Shown: positions 1 to 9,552, counted from the first letter of the stretch. The stretch is DNA of 64,000 nt from Lachnoclostridium phytofermentans ISDg (GCF_000018685.1 NC_010001.1:636001-700000); one strand, 5' to 3'. Numbers and translations: made by a program. Notes: a model not told the origin generated them from the sequence alone.

Positions 1-2291
1 GTACATATCCTAGCAGTAACAATGGAGTCTGGTTTTACAAATGCTTTGTTCTCTAACTTAAGAGTAGAATGGATTTCCTCCATAATATTTCGCCACATTA
101 CTTTGTGGTATGATTTTTCCTTTTGTGGGAAATTATAGTCAAATCCTGTCCATATAGCAGAAGTATAATAAGGAGTGTATCCAACAAACCATAAATCGTA
201 GTCTTTCGTTGAGGTTCCGGTCTTACCAGCAATAGGCATGGAGTAATTACGGAATCCAATGCTTGTTGCAGTACCTCTCTTAATAGTATCTTCCATTGCA
301 TTCGTTAATAACCATGCAGTAGAAGTATACATTACCTGCTTCGAACTTGGCTCGTTTGAAAGAATAACTTTACCATTCTGGTCTACGACCTTAGTGTAAT
401 AAATAGGCTCATTATAAACACCGCCATTGGCAATTGCAGCATATCCAGCGGTTAATTCTACGTTTGTTACACCATCAGTAATTCCACCTAAGGCAAGAGA
501 AACACCGATATCAGTATATGTTTTTCCATTCTTTACTTTTAACTCAACTAAATCAAATCCAAGACTTGTTAAATAATCAAAACCTTTTCTTGGTGTTACT
601 GCCTCCATAAAACGGCAAGCAATAATATTCATAGAGTTATAGATACCTTCACGCATCGTACTTAATCCCTTATACTTCTTGTTCCAGTTTGTTACGGTAT
701 CTTTACCATTTGGATAAGTGTATTCTGAGTCGTCCATTACACTTGCTAAAGTATAACGGCCAGAATCAAGAGCTGGAAGGAAGGATGCTAGTACCTTAAA
801 GGTAGAACCAACCTGACGCTTGGAGCTTGATGCACGGTTTGTTGTACGGTTACCGGTCTTAGTACCACGGCCACCATATAAAGCTACAACATTACCATTG
901 TGCTGGTCCATAATAGTCATTGAAGTCTGTGGCTGTAAGGTAATTTCCTTTTTCTCTACATATACCTGATTCTCTTTTACCTTTGAATTGCGGAATTCTT
1001 CAATTTTTGCTTCCATATCTTCTTTACTATACCCTAAGGAGTTGATGCCCACCTTTGGGGTATAAGGTTCATGAAAGTAAAGACCCTCTGTATCCTTAAA
1101 ATCTTTAAAATACTCAAGCATATCATTGAAGTGATAGTGAGTAGCATTATCCTCATCATCATAAACAGACAATTCATATTTCATCTCATAATAAGAACCT
1201 TCCCCAATGGCTGGAAAGTTTGATTCATCTTGAAAATATTTATCTACGATACCTTGAATCGTTTTGTCCTGAGTGGAAAAGATTTTTAAACCATTACTAA
1301 AAAGCATGTATGAGGCATCATCCTGAGTATATCCCTTTTTCGTCTGAAGATCGGATAAAACTTGATTAATCACTGCATCTGTGAAATAGGAATAATACGT
1401 GCTTGGTGCCTTCTCCTCATTGTATTGTTTAATACGGCTGTACACATCGTCAGCTAAAGCCGCATCATAATCTTTTTGAGTAATGTATCCAAGGCGCAAC
1501 ATATTATCTAAGCAACTCTGTCTACGTTCTGCATTCATTGCTGGATAGTTAATTGGATTACGAAATACTGGAGAAAGAGCAATTGGAGCAATAACAGAGG
1601 CTTCTGATAAAGTTAATTCAGAAACATCTTTCCCAAAGTAACTCTGAGCTGCAGTCTGCACACCATACGTGCCATTACCAAGGTTAATGTTATTTAGATA
1701 AGCTTCTAAAATCTCATCTTTCGTATAGATATCTTCAAGTTTAATTGCAAGGTATTGCTCCTGTATCTTACGAACAATCTTATCAACAGCATTTGGCTCA
1801 TTACCATAATTAAATACTTTTGCCTTTATTAACTGTTGCGTAATGGTACTTCCACCAAAGCCGAGGTCTTTCGTTTTTAATACAGAGAAACCAGCACGAA
1901 AAATACCATAAACATCAATTCCATCATGCTCGTAAAAACGTTCATCTTCTAGAGCGACGAAGGCATGTTGTAGTACATCGGGGATTTTATCAATGGAAAC
2001 TAAAACACGGTTGGATTCTGCACCAATTAACTTTTGTGCTAAGGTACCATCACTATAGTAAATATAGCTAGCAAAACCTTCTGGATCGATATTAACCTGA
2101 CCGATGTCAGGGGCTGATCCTATGATCCCTTTCATGGCTCCAGAAATAGCTATTACGCCAACGATGCCTAGACAAACAATACTTATCATACTAACGCGAA
2201 ATAGCGTTATACGAATCTTCGTATTAAGTCGCTTACTTGTAGATTTAATATTTCGTTGTTTTTTTATAACACCTTTTCTACTAAAATCCAT
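1..2291 (-). CDS. Class A penicillin-binding protein, copy 1 (3' end outside window)
   Basis: Bifunctional peptidoglycan glycosyltransferase/transpeptidase that polymerises and crosslinks cell wall outside the membrane. The frame is open from the ATG at 2291 to the left edge (763 complete codons), so the C-terminus is missing. It follows the neighbouring copy (2612-5344) almost codon for codon: basic cytoplasmic N-terminus, one membrane anchor, GT51 motif with the catalytic Glu (EDERFYEHDG), GGSTLTQQ, then the transpeptidase motifs STFK, SMN and KTG, all intact. One codon is missing relative to copy 2 near position 530 (VKNGKT against VMDNGKT). It has its own ribosome binding site (AGGAGG before the ATG) and its own promoter, so it is probably expressed independently. 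Function is well supported; the exact PBP class name is not assigned. Confidence 0.9.
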   Translation of the reverse strand, partial: MDFSRKGVIKKQRNIKSTSKRLNTKIRITLFRVSMISIVCLGIVGVIAISGAMKGIIGSAPDIGQVNIDPEGFASYIYYSDGTLAQKLIGAESNRVLVSIDKIPDVLQHAFVALEDERFYEHDGIDVYGIFRAGFSVLKTKDLGFGGSTITQQLIKAKVFNYGNEPNAVDKIVRKIQEQYLAIKLEDIYTKDEILEAYLNNINLGNGTYGVQTAAQSYFGKDVSELTLSEASVIAPIALSPVFRNPINYPAMNAERRQSCLDNMLRLGYITQKDYDAALADDVYSRIKQYNEEKAPSTYYSYFTDAVINQVLSDLQTKKGYTQDDASYMLFSNGLKIFSTQDKTIQGIVDKYFQDESNFPAIGEGSYYEMKYELSVYDDEDNATHYHFNDMLEYFKDFKDTEGLYFHEPYTPKVGINSLGYSKEDMEAKIEEFRNSKVKENQVYVEKKEITLQPQTSMTIMDQHNGNVVALYGGRGTKTGNRTTNRASSSKRQVGSTFKVLASFLPALDSGRYTLASVMDDSEYTYPNGKDTVTNWNKKYKGLSTMREGIYNSMNIIACRFMEAVTPRKGFDYLTSLGFDLVELKVKNGKTYTDIGVSLALGGITDGVTNVELTAGYAAIANGGVYNEPIYYTKVVDQNGKVILSNEPSSKQVMYTSTAWLLTNAMEDTIKRGTATSIGFRNYSMPIAGKTGTSTKDYDLWFVGYTPYYTSAIWTGFDYNFPQKEKSYHKVMWRNIMEEIHSTLKLENKAFVKPDSIVTARIC

Positions 2292-2363
2292 AGGTAACCT
2301 CCTAATGTTAGAGAGACTTTAAAAATACTACATAGAAAATATTTCCATTTTACTAATTATCCA

Positions 2364-2392
2364 ATTTTAGCATAACAACATAGAAATTGCAA
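2364..2392 (-). promoter_or_regulatory. Promoter of PBP copy 1
   Basis: Read on the minus strand: TTGCAA (2392-2387), 17-nt spacer, TAAAAT (2369-2364). The same -35, -10 and spacer length recur before copy 2, so the promoter was duplicated with the gene. Confidence 0.65.
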
Positions 2393-2500
2393 TGAAAGTA
2401 ATACTGGCTGCTACTCTACGAGGATTATAGGCCCAATTTAGTCTTTAGTTAGATTTTCTCTAACAAGAAAAAGCATGCCTAATTAGATTTTCCTAGGCAT

Positions 2501-2545
2501 AAAAAAAGAATGAAAAGCTTATTTCGTATGCTTTTCATTCTTTTA
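2501..2545 (-). terminator. Terminator of PBP copy 2
   Basis: Inverted repeat AAGAATGAAAAGC / GCTTTTCATTCTT with an 11-nt loop, followed on the minus strand by a run of seven T. A second small hairpin (ATGCCTA/TAGGCAT, 2475-2500) follows. The rest of the 2292-2611 gap holds only the copy 1 promoter and leader. Confidence 0.85.
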
Positions 2546-2611
2546 TAAAGGTAAGTTAGTATGATAACTAACCAGTTTTTATATTTTATAAATTGTCTAA
2601 ATCAATATTCC

Positions 2612-5344
2612 TTAAGGCTGATTATCTGTTGGCGGAATAATAATAACTGGAGGAGGTGTTGGTGTAGTTGTTGGTCCTACCGGTATCTTATTTCCTTCGT
2701 CTGGATTCTCTGGCCCAATCGGTGTCTCATTATCTTCGCCATCCGTTGGTGGAGCAACAGTCCCTTCACTATGAATTGGACAAGGAGTTGTCATATCACC
2801 TGTTGGTAAGATATATGGAGTATCATCTGTTTGACTCTTTTCGTCTTTAATCAAGAAAACTTTTTCCACCAAGGAATCTAGTGGACAATAAGGGCTTGCA
2901 AAATGTCCAGATACCTTACAGATACTTACTTTTTGATGAACCGTACAGGTTTGTGTTGGAACGGTTCCCTTAGCAAAATATTCGACTCTTGTGGTGTCAC
3001 CGCCTAATGCTTTATCACAAACTCCTGGAATTGCTAGTTGACCTGATTTTGCACATATCCTAGCAGATACAATGGAGTCTGGTTTTGCAAATGCCTTATT
3101 CTCTAACTTAAGAGTAGAATGGATTTCCTCCATAATATTTCGCCACATTACTTTGTGGTATGATTTTTCCTTTTGTGGGAAATTATAGTCAAATCCTGTC
3201 CATATAGCAGAAGTATAATAAGGAGTGTATCCAACAAACCATAAATCGTAGTCTTTCGTTGAGGTTCCGGTCTTACCAGCAATAGGCATGGAGTAATTAC
3301 GGAATCCAATGCTTGTTGCAGTACCTCTCTTAATAGTATCTTCCATTGCATTCGTTAATAACCATGCAGTAGAAGTATACATTACCTGCTTTGAACTTGG
3401 CTCGTTCGAAAGAATAACTTTACCATTCTGGTCTACGACCTTCGTATAATAAATAGGCTCATTATAAACACCGCCATTAGCAATCGCAGCATAACCAGCG
3501 GTTAATTCTACGTTTGTTACACCTTCAGTAATACCACCTAAGGCAAGAGGAACACCGATATCAGAATATGTTTTTCCATTATCCATAACTTTTAATTCGA
3601 TTAATTTAAAACCAAGACTTGTTAAATAATCAAAACCTTTTCTTGGTGTTACTGCCTCCATAAAACGGCAAGCAATAATATTCATAGAATTATAGATGGC
3701 TTCACGCATCGTACTTAAGCCCTTATACTTCTTATTCCAGTTGGTTACTGTATCTGTACTATTTGGATAAGTGTATTCTGAGTCATCCATTACACTTGCT
3801 AATGTATAACGACCAGAATCAAGAGCTGGAAGGAAGGATGCTAGTACCTTAAAGGTAGAACCAACCTGACGCTTGGAGCTAGATGCACGGTTCGTTGTAC
3901 GATTACCGGTTTTATTACCACGGCCACCATATAAAGCTACAACGTCACCATTGTGCTGGTCCATAATAGTCATTGAGGTCTGTGGCTGTAAGGTAATTTG
4001 TTTATTCTCAACATATACCTGATCACCTTTTACCTTTGAATTACGGAATTCTTCAATTTTTGCTTCCATATCTTCTTTACTGTATCCTAAGGAGTTGATA
4101 CCTACTTTTGAAGAATATGGATCATGATAGTAAAGACTCTGTGTATCCTTAAAGTCCTTAAAATATTCAAGCAAATCATTGAAGTGATAGTGAGTAACTT
4201 TATCCTCGTCATCATAAACAGACAAGTCGTATTTCATTTCATAATAAGAACCTTCCCCAACGGCTGGGAAATTTTTTTCATCTTGAAAATATTTATCTAC
4301 GATACCCTGAATCGTTTTATCCTGTGTGGTATAGATCTTTAAACCGCCACTATAAAGCATATAGGAGGCGTCATCCTGGGTATATCCTTTCTTTGTTTGA
4401 AGATCGGATAAAACTTGATCAATCACTGCATCTGTGAAATAAGAATAATATGTGCTTGGTGCCTTCTCTTCATTGTATTGTTTGATACGGCTGTATACAT
4501 CATCAGCTAATGCATCATCATGTTCTTTTTGAGAAATGTATCCAAGACGTAGCATATTATCAAGGCAACTTTCTCTACGTTTTGCATTTGTTTCTGGATA
4601 GTTAATTGGATTACAACGTACTGGAGAAAGAGCAATTGGAGCAATAACAGAGGCTTCTGATAACGTTAATTCAGAAACATCTTTTCCGAAATAACTCTGA
4701 GCTGCAGTTTGCACACCATACGCACCATTACCAAGGTTAATGTTATTTAGATAAGCTTCTAAAATCTCATCCTTAGTGTAGATGTCTTCCAGTTTAATTG
4801 CAAGGTATTGCTCTTGTATCTTACGGACAATTTTATCAACAGCATTTGCCTCATTACCATAATTAAATACTTTTATCTTTATTAACTGTTGTGTAAGGGT
4901 ACTTCCACCAAAGCCAAGTCCTTGCGTTTTTAGTACAGAGAAACCAGCACGAAAAATACCATAAACATCAATTCCATCATGTTGGTAAAAACGTTCATCT
5001 TCCAGAGCGACAAAGGAATGTTTTAATACATCTGGGATTTCGTCAATGGAAACTAAGATACGGTTGGACTCTGCACCAATTAACTCTTGTGCTAAGGTAC
5101 CATCGTTATAGTAAATGTAGCTTGCGAAACCTTCCGGATCGATGTTAACCTGACCGATGTCTGGGGCTGATTCAATGACTCCCTTAACTGCTCCGGATAC
5201 GGCTATAACACCAACGATGCCAAGACAAACAATGCATATCATACTAACACGAAAAAGCGTTATACGAATCTTCGTATTAAGTCGCTTACTCGTAGACTTG
5301 ATATCGCGTTGTTTTTTTACGACACCCTTTCTACTAAAATCCAT
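2612..5344 (-). CDS. Class A penicillin-binding protein, copy 2
   Basis: A 910-residue bifunctional PBP. Visible order: basic cytoplasmic tail (1-28), membrane anchor (about 29-52), GT51 glycosyltransferase with EDERFY (catalytic Glu115) and GGSTLTQQ (147-153), a linker, then a transpeptidase with STFK (Ser496-Lys499), SMN (553-555) and KTG (691-693). A Cys-containing region and a Pro/Thr/Gly-rich tail (about 850-910) end the protein; such tails are common in clostridial PBP1-type proteins. It makes and crosslinks glycan strands at the outer face of the membrane. The ribosome binding site AGGAGG precedes the ATG. The tandem neighbour (1-2291) is a paralogue produced by a duplication of about 3.05 kb. 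Family identity is firm; which cell-wall process each copy serves is unknown. Confidence 0.93.
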   Translation of the reverse strand: MDFSRKGVVKKQRDIKSTSKRLNTKIRITLFRVSMICIVCLGIVGVIAVSGAVKGVIESAPDIGQVNIDPEGFASYIYYNDGTLAQELIGAESNRILVSIDEIPDVLKHSFVALEDERFYQHDGIDVYGIFRAGFSVLKTQGLGFGGSTLTQQLIKIKVFNYGNEANAVDKIVRKIQEQYLAIKLEDIYTKDEILEAYLNNINLGNGAYGVQTAAQSYFGKDVSELTLSEASVIAPIALSPVRCNPINYPETNAKRRESCLDNMLRLGYISQKEHDDALADDVYSRIKQYNEEKAPSTYYSYFTDAVIDQVLSDLQTKKGYTQDDASYMLYSGGLKIYTTQDKTIQGIVDKYFQDEKNFPAVGEGSYYEMKYDLSVYDDEDKVTHYHFNDLLEYFKDFKDTQSLYYHDPYSSKVGINSLGYSKEDMEAKIEEFRNSKVKGDQVYVENKQITLQPQTSMTIMDQHNGDVVALYGGRGNKTGNRTTNRASSSKRQVGSTFKVLASFLPALDSGRYTLASVMDDSEYTYPNSTDTVTNWNKKYKGLSTMREAIYNSMNIIACRFMEAVTPRKGFDYLTSLGFKLIELKVMDNGKTYSDIGVPLALGGITEGVTNVELTAGYAAIANGGVYNEPIYYTKVVDQNGKVILSNEPSSKQVMYTSTAWLLTNAMEDTIKRGTATSIGFRNYSMPIAGKTGTSTKDYDLWFVGYTPYYTSAIWTGFDYNFPQKEKSYHKVMWRNIMEEIHSTLKLENKAFAKPDSIVSARICAKSGQLAIPGVCDKALGGDTTRVEYFAKGTVPTQTCTVHQKVSICKVSGHFASPYCPLDSLVEKVFLIKDEKSQTDDTPYILPTGDMTTPCPIHSEGTVAPPTDGEDNETPIGPENPDEGNKIPVGPTTTPTPPPVIIIPPTDNQP

Positions 5345-5482
5345 ATTGAACCTCCTAATTCTAGCTGCTAAAAAAACTTACAAATTATCAAAGTAAAAAC
5401 TAATAATAGCTTGGGTAATTCTATTACCGTTACGGTACAAATTATAAAATTGACTTCATTTCTATTATTGACCGATTCCTTC

Positions 5483-5511
5483 ATTTTAGCATAATGCCGT
5501 GAAATTTGCAA
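5483..5511 (-). promoter_or_regulatory. Promoter of PBP copy 2
   Basis: Minus strand: TTGCAA (5511-5506), 17-nt spacer, TAAAAT (5488-5483), matching the copy 1 promoter. The leader is about 65 nt longer than that of copy 1. Nothing else is recognised in 5345-5555. Confidence 0.65.
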
Positions 5512-5555
5512 TGAAAGTTAGTAATACAGCCACTTACAGCCATTATCGGGCTATT

Positions 5556-6212
5556 TTATGCGTTCTCAATCAAGATTTCTTGATCTAAAAAAGCATAATA
5601 AACATCCGCTAATTCCTCCATAACGGCCCGTCCATTTGTAGCTTCTGTTATTTTTTTCTGAAAGGACCCAAAAGCATCTGGAGGAATTAATAGGGTAGCT
5701 TTCACAATATCGGTATAATCGGTTGATAATATTGTTAGATTCATTGTTCCAGCAATGTATTGAAGCTTACCGATGCCATTATAGTCCGTAGTGATTTCAT
5801 ATTGTTTTCCAAAGTGTTTTTCTATAATAATGCTATTTGCTAACCCTTCTTTTGCAGCACTTTGATAAGCACGCACTAATCCGCCAGTACCAAGCAAGGT
5901 ACCACCAAAATAACGTGTAACAACTACTGCTGTATTATGAATTCCTTCTCCTAATAAAATATCAAGCATTGGCCGTCCTGCCGTTTTACTAGGTTCACCA
6001 TCGTCACTGCAACGTTGTAATTCTTGATTTAAACCAAGAACATATGCAGAACAGTTATGTGATGCATCCCAGTTTTTTTTCTTCATCTGCTCAATAAAGG
6101 ATAGGGCTTCCTCTTCTGACTTGATAGGGATTACAGTAGCGATGAAACGTGATTTCTTTTCTATGATTTCACTGGTTCCGCCGGCGTAAACAGTTTTATA
6201 GGAAGTTTGCAT
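5556..6212 (-). CDS. YigZ/IMPACT family protein
   Basis: 218 residues. The N-terminal part (to about 125) has the UPF0029/IMPACT fold signature: EIIEKKSRFIA near the start, then DASHNCSAYVLG and DDGEPSKTAGRPML, and RYFGGTLLGTGGLVRAY. A C-terminal DUF1949-type domain follows. Bacterial members (YigZ, YvyE) are conserved but their biochemical role is not settled; eukaryotic IMPACT acts in translation control. I start at the ATG at 6212, which has AGAGG seven bases upstream and matches where the family begins; an in-frame ATG at 6236 with a weaker AAGG site would add eight residues. It stands alone, convergent with nothing and divergent from the VanZ-like gene. Confidence 0.88.
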   Translation of the reverse strand: MQTSYKTVYAGGTSEIIEKKSRFIATVIPIKSEEEALSFIEQMKKKNWDASHNCSAYVLGLNQELQRCSDDGEPSKTAGRPMLDILLGEGIHNTAVVVTRYFGGTLLGTGGLVRAYQSAAKEGLANSIIIEKHFGKQYEITTDYNGIGKLQYIAGTMNLTILSTDYTDIVKATLLIPPDAFGSFQKKITEATNGRAVMEELADVYYAFLDQEILIENA

Positions 6213-6482
6213 TTTTAAACCTCTATTCTGGCGCATGGCACCTTTTTATTAATCATTTGGATGCTTTACTTTTGTACTTTTGTGCGATACAATAAGTACA
6301 AACAAATGTACGCAATAATCATCATTATATCAATAGCGAATTTGATGCGCAAGTTATTCATACGGGGAAGCATAAAAAGCGCTTTCCAATGGGGGTGTAA
6401 CTTGCTAATTTTATGAAAAGAAATAGTTATTATCATCTATATTATTTAAATTAAAGAAAGAAGTGGAGTATTAGTCTAATAT

Positions 6483-7010
6483 ATGAAGTTATTAATGAAT
6501 GAGAATACATCTAAAAAGCAACGACTTATGGCAGCTGTCCCAATGTTACTTATGATGGTGCTTATTTTTTTATTTTCAGCAAAAACAGCGACGGAATCAG
6601 ACGGGACAAGTCTTCCAATCGCTAAAGGGTTATTAAACACATATCAGAGTTTATTTGGGAAAATGGGGAAGGATTCGTATGATGTTTCGCTTAGAGTTGC
6701 GAATGTACTGACTAGAAAAGCTGCACACGTTACCGAATATGGAATCTTGTCCATCTTAGTAAGCTATTATATATGGGTAAGAGGACACCGAGGTAAACAG
6801 TTCTTCTTCTTAACCATACTTATCTCAGTGGGTTATGCAATAACAGATGAAATCCATCAACTTTTTGTACCTGGAAGAGCTGGAAGGATTACAGATGTTT
6901 TAATAGACTCCAGTGGTTGCATCATGGGTGCATTATTCTTCTTATTAATTTACCATCTGATAAAAAATAGGAGTCTAAAAAAACAACTATCGAGACAGTT
7001 AATAAAGTAG
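6483..7010 (+). CDS. VanZ-like membrane protein
   Basis: 175 residues with about four membrane helices. It carries the VanZ-like signature: RKAAHVTEYGILS in helix 2, then DEIHQLFVPGRAGRITDVLIDSSG before the last helix. VanZ gives low-level teicoplanin resistance in enterococci, but most chromosomal members have no proven function, so resistance should not be inferred. The ribosome binding site is poor (GGAG about 14 nt from the ATG). The upstream gap 6213-6482 shows no further gene. Confidence 0.8.
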   Translation: MKLLMNENTSKKQRLMAAVPMLLMMVLIFLFSAKTATESDGTSLPIAKGLLNTYQSLFGKMGKDSYDVSLRVANVLTRKAAHVTEYGILSILVSYYIWVRGHRGKQFFFLTILISVGYAITDEIHQLFVPGRAGRITDVLIDSSGCIMGALFFLLIYHLIKNRSLKKQLSRQLIK

Positions 7011-7058
7011 TAGCTATGGAATGCAGTATTCACCTATTCCCCTATTTGCGTAAGAATA

Positions 7059-7232
7059 CTAGATAAATTGATTACGTTCTTTTGAGTAGTGGTAGTCTAT
7101 CTTATCTAAAGTATCTATGAGCGTGACTACATTTACATCAAGGCTTTGGCAAAAATCTTCAAGGCTTTGAAACTCATCTCTTAGTTTTGTGTTCACATAA
7201 CTTAGTAACATTATTGGATCGGTTGGTAACAT
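7059..7232 (-). CDS. DUF4250 small protein
   Basis: A 57-residue protein, too short for the usual ORF cut-off. It begins MLPTDPIMLLSYVNTKLRD, ends IDYHYSKERNQFI, and this start and end match the DUF4250 family common in Lachnospiraceae and other gut clostridia; the function is unknown. The site GGATG lies before the ATG. The acidic central part (SLEDFCQSLDVN) suggests a small helical, perhaps DNA- or protein-binding, domain, but that is a guess. It is antiparallel to both neighbours. Confidence 0.85.
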   Translation of the reverse strand: MLPTDPIMLLSYVNTKLRDEFQSLEDFCQSLDVNVVTLIDTLDKIDYHYSKERNQFI

Positions 7233-7302
7233 TTTTATTCATCCTTTCATTCGTTTTGAGATGGTCTTATCATACTGCAAGGTTTTTCATCTCGTCAAGG
7301 GA

Positions 7303-7384
7303 AGTGTGAAAGAAATTCTAAGCCAGCAAAATACGCTGACTAAGAATCTCTAAGTTTCACACAGACTACTAAGCAGGCATGTTT
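7303..7384. repeat. Dispersed structured repeat family E, copy E1
   Basis: Imperfect palindrome bounded by GTGTGAAA and TTTCACAC with internal AATTCTAAG/CTAAGAAT, followed by a tail. The 20-base tail ACTACTAAGCAGGCATGTTT (7365-7384) recurs exactly at 35001-35020 in copy E3. It lies directly before rarA. Confidence 0.7.
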
Positions 7385-7427
7385 TCAAGTGTGAAAGAAA
7401 AGGTAAAAATACAGATTGGAGGTTATT

Positions 7428-8762
7428 ATGGATCTATTTGAATATATGAGAGAAAATACGAAAGAGAAAGAATCACCGCTTGCTTCTCGTCTTAGACCAA
7501 CGAAGTTGACAGAAGTGGTCGGACAAAGCCATATCATTGGAGAAGATAAGTTATTATATCGAGCAATCATGGCAGATAAACTTGGTTCGGTTATCTTTTA
7601 TGGTCCGCCTGGAACCGGAAAGACTACGCTTGCGAAGGTGATTGCAAACACCACCAGTTCAAACTTTCAACAAATTAATGCAACCTCCGCTGGGAAAAAA
7701 GATATGGAGGCGGTTATTGAGCAAGCGAAACAAACACTTGGTATGTATGGGAAGAAGACTATCCTTTTTGTAGATGAGATTCATCGATTTAATAAAGGGC
7801 AGCAGGATTATTTGTTACCGTTTGTAGAAGATGGTACGATAGTGTTAGTCGGAGCTACTACGGAAAACCCTTATTTTGAAGTAAATAGCGCGCTTATCTC
7901 AAGGTCTATTGTGTTTGAATTAAAACCTTTGGAACAAAATGATATCAAAGAACTTTTAATTCGAGCAATTACAGATAAAGAAAAGGGGTTAGGTGCTTAT
8001 CATGCGGTGATGGAGGATGACGCATTAGACTTTTTAGCAAATGCAGCGAATGGAGATGCAAGATCCGCTTTAAATGCCATTGAGTTAGGTGTCTTAACGA
8101 CAAAGCGCAGTGAAGATGGCTTCATTCATATTACATTAGAGGTGGCATCGGAGTGTATTCAAAAACGTGTACTAAAGTATGATAAGTCGGGGGATAATCA
8201 CTACGATACGATATCTGCTTTTATTAAAAGTATGCGTGGTAGTGATCCAGATGCTGCAATCTATTATCTAGCTAAGATGCTTTATGCAGGAGAAGATGTT
8301 GCATTTATAGCACGAAGAATTATGATTTGTGCCGCTGAGGATGTATCCAATGCTGATCCAAATGCACTTGTGGTTGCAACAGCAGCAGCACAGGCAGTTG
8401 AGAGACTTGGAATGCCAGAAGGACGTATTGTTCTCGCACAAGCAGTTACTTATGTGGCATGTGCACCAAAGAGTAACTCAGCAATCGTGGCCATCGATGA
8501 GGCATCGGAGTTAGTTGCAAAGGATAAAACACCTCCAATTCCTCCACATTTACAAGATGCTCATTACAAAGGGGCTGCAAAGCTAAACCATGGGGTAGGA
8601 TATTTATATGCTCACAACTATGAAAATCATTACGTAAAGCAGCAGTACTTACCAGATCCTTATGTTGGCCGGACATTTTACCGTCCAAGTGATAACGGAT
8701 ATGAGAAGGCTATTAAGGAGTATTTTCGTAAAATAAAAGGAAATGAGACGGATTCGTTTTAA
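7428..8762 (+). CDS. rarA: Replication-associated recombination protein RarA (MgsA)
   Basis: AAA+ ATPase of the RarA/MgsA/WRNIP1 family, acting at stalled replication forks and related to clamp-loader subunits. 444 residues: Walker A GPPGTGKTT (59-67), Walker B ILFVDEIHR (about 112-120), sensor 1 GATTENP, arginine finger region SALISRS, then the family's C-terminal tetramerisation domain with GSDPDAAIYYLA and LKYDKSGDNHYDTISAFIKS. I chose the ATG at 7428 because GGAGG lies five bases upstream; an in-frame TTG at 7416 overlaps that site and is unlikely. Followed by a small membrane protein gene on the same strand. Length and motifs are standard. Confidence 0.96.
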   Translation: MDLFEYMRENTKEKESPLASRLRPTKLTEVVGQSHIIGEDKLLYRAIMADKLGSVIFYGPPGTGKTTLAKVIANTTSSNFQQINATSAGKKDMEAVIEQAKQTLGMYGKKTILFVDEIHRFNKGQQDYLLPFVEDGTIVLVGATTENPYFEVNSALISRSIVFELKPLEQNDIKELLIRAITDKEKGLGAYHAVMEDDALDFLANAANGDARSALNAIELGVLTTKRSEDGFIHITLEVASECIQKRVLKYDKSGDNHYDTISAFIKSMRGSDPDAAIYYLAKMLYAGEDVAFIARRIMICAAEDVSNADPNALVVATAAAQAVERLGMPEGRIVLAQAVTYVACAPKSNSAIVAIDEASELVAKDKTPPIPPHLQDAHYKGAAKLNHGVGYLYAHNYENHYVKQQYLPDPYVGRTFYRPSDNGYEKAIKEYFRKIKGNETDSF

Positions 8763-8852
8763 AGTCAGCTAAAAGAAATACTTGTATAGATAATAATATA
8801 AGAAAATGATAGTAGAAACCAGAGACGAATTAGTGGAAGAAAGGATTTATGT

Positions 8853-9194
8853 ATGAAAACAAGTAAAGAAAATAATACAAGTGGCACCGATAATACAAAC
8901 AGCACAGGTAATACAAGTAAAGCAAAAAGAGTATTATCAATGATTGGTATAATCATATTATTGGGATTATATCTATTTTCCCTAGTAGCAGCAATTATGG
9001 CAAAGCCATATGCGAATGGTTTATTTTTAACTAGTATATATGCAACCGTTATTATTCCAGTGTTTATTTATGTATTCTTACTGATGAATCGTACTTTTGG
9101 AAAGAAAAATGACGGGTATACCATGCATGAAATCAATAAGATGAAGAAAAAGGGATTTCAGGAAGCAAATAAGACGGACAAAGAGGATAATTAG
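8853..9194 (+). CDS. Small two-helix membrane protein
   Basis: 113 residues, no family recognised. A polar Thr/Asn/Ser-rich N-terminus (about 1-25) precedes two membrane helices (about 28-52 and 59-83, the second ending before NRTFGKKND) and a charged lysine-rich tail. Site AAAGGA precedes the ATG. It lies 90 nt after rarA on the same strand and ends before a good terminator, so it may be co-transcribed with rarA. No function can be assigned. Confidence 0.7.
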   Translation: MKTSKENNTSGTDNTNSTGNTSKAKRVLSMIGIIILLGLYLFSLVAAIMAKPYANGLFLTSIYATVIIPVFIYVFLLMNRTFGKKNDGYTMHEINKMKKKGFQEANKTDKEDN

Positions 9195-9287
9195 ATTAGA
9201 GTTAAATTAAGTTAATATAATTAGGTTAACCTAAGATGAGATAGCAATGCTAAAGCAATCACTTAACTCACATGAGTAAACAAGGAA

Positions 9288-9342
9288 AATGAAATAATCC
9301 ATAGAATATAGAACACTTTTCTTGGACTATTTCATTTTTTAT
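9288..9342 (+). terminator. Terminator after the small membrane protein
   Basis: Stem AATGAAATAATCC / GGACTATTTCATT (one mismatch) followed by six T. Confidence 0.75.
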
Positions 9343-9345
9343 TTA

Positions 9346-9382
9346 GAACAAGGGAAAGTCCGCGAAACCTGCTTTTTCTTGT
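9346..9382. repeat. Dispersed hairpin repeat family A, copy A5
   Basis: Core ACAAGGGAAAGTC ... GCTTTTTCTTGT, a diverged member of the ACAAGGAAAAG / TTTTTCTTGT family found also near 36.5, 58.7, 62.7 and 63.7 kb. Confidence 0.55.
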
Positions 9383-9393
9383 GTGGAGGATGC

Positions 9394-9552
9394 TTACTTA
9401 ATATTTTCATCCGACTCCTCTACGATTTCTTCCAGTATGCGAATTAAGTCTTGAGTGTTATTAATGGTAACTTCACGTTCTAAGATGCAGTTTTTTAAAT
9501 CAATGGACAGAGTTTCAAATTTTGCCTGCATTTTTGGTGCAATATAAGACAT
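9394..9552 (-). CDS. Small hypothetical protein, 52 aa
   Basis: A 52-residue ORF reading MSYIAPKMQAKFETLSIDLK onward, ending in an acidic helix (LEEIVEESDENIK). It has AGAGGT seven to eight bases before the ATG, and its predicted helical, amphipathic sequence looks like real coding DNA. No family recognised. It is antiparallel to the flanking genes. Confidence 0.6.
   Translation of the reverse strand: MSYIAPKMQAKFETLSIDLKNCILEREVTINNTQDLIRILEEIVEESDENIK

Noticed and set aside
98..301. 67-residue ORF, found identically again at 3148-3351
   Set aside because: Same-strand shadow frame inside both PBP genes; its identity is a by-product of the conversion tract.
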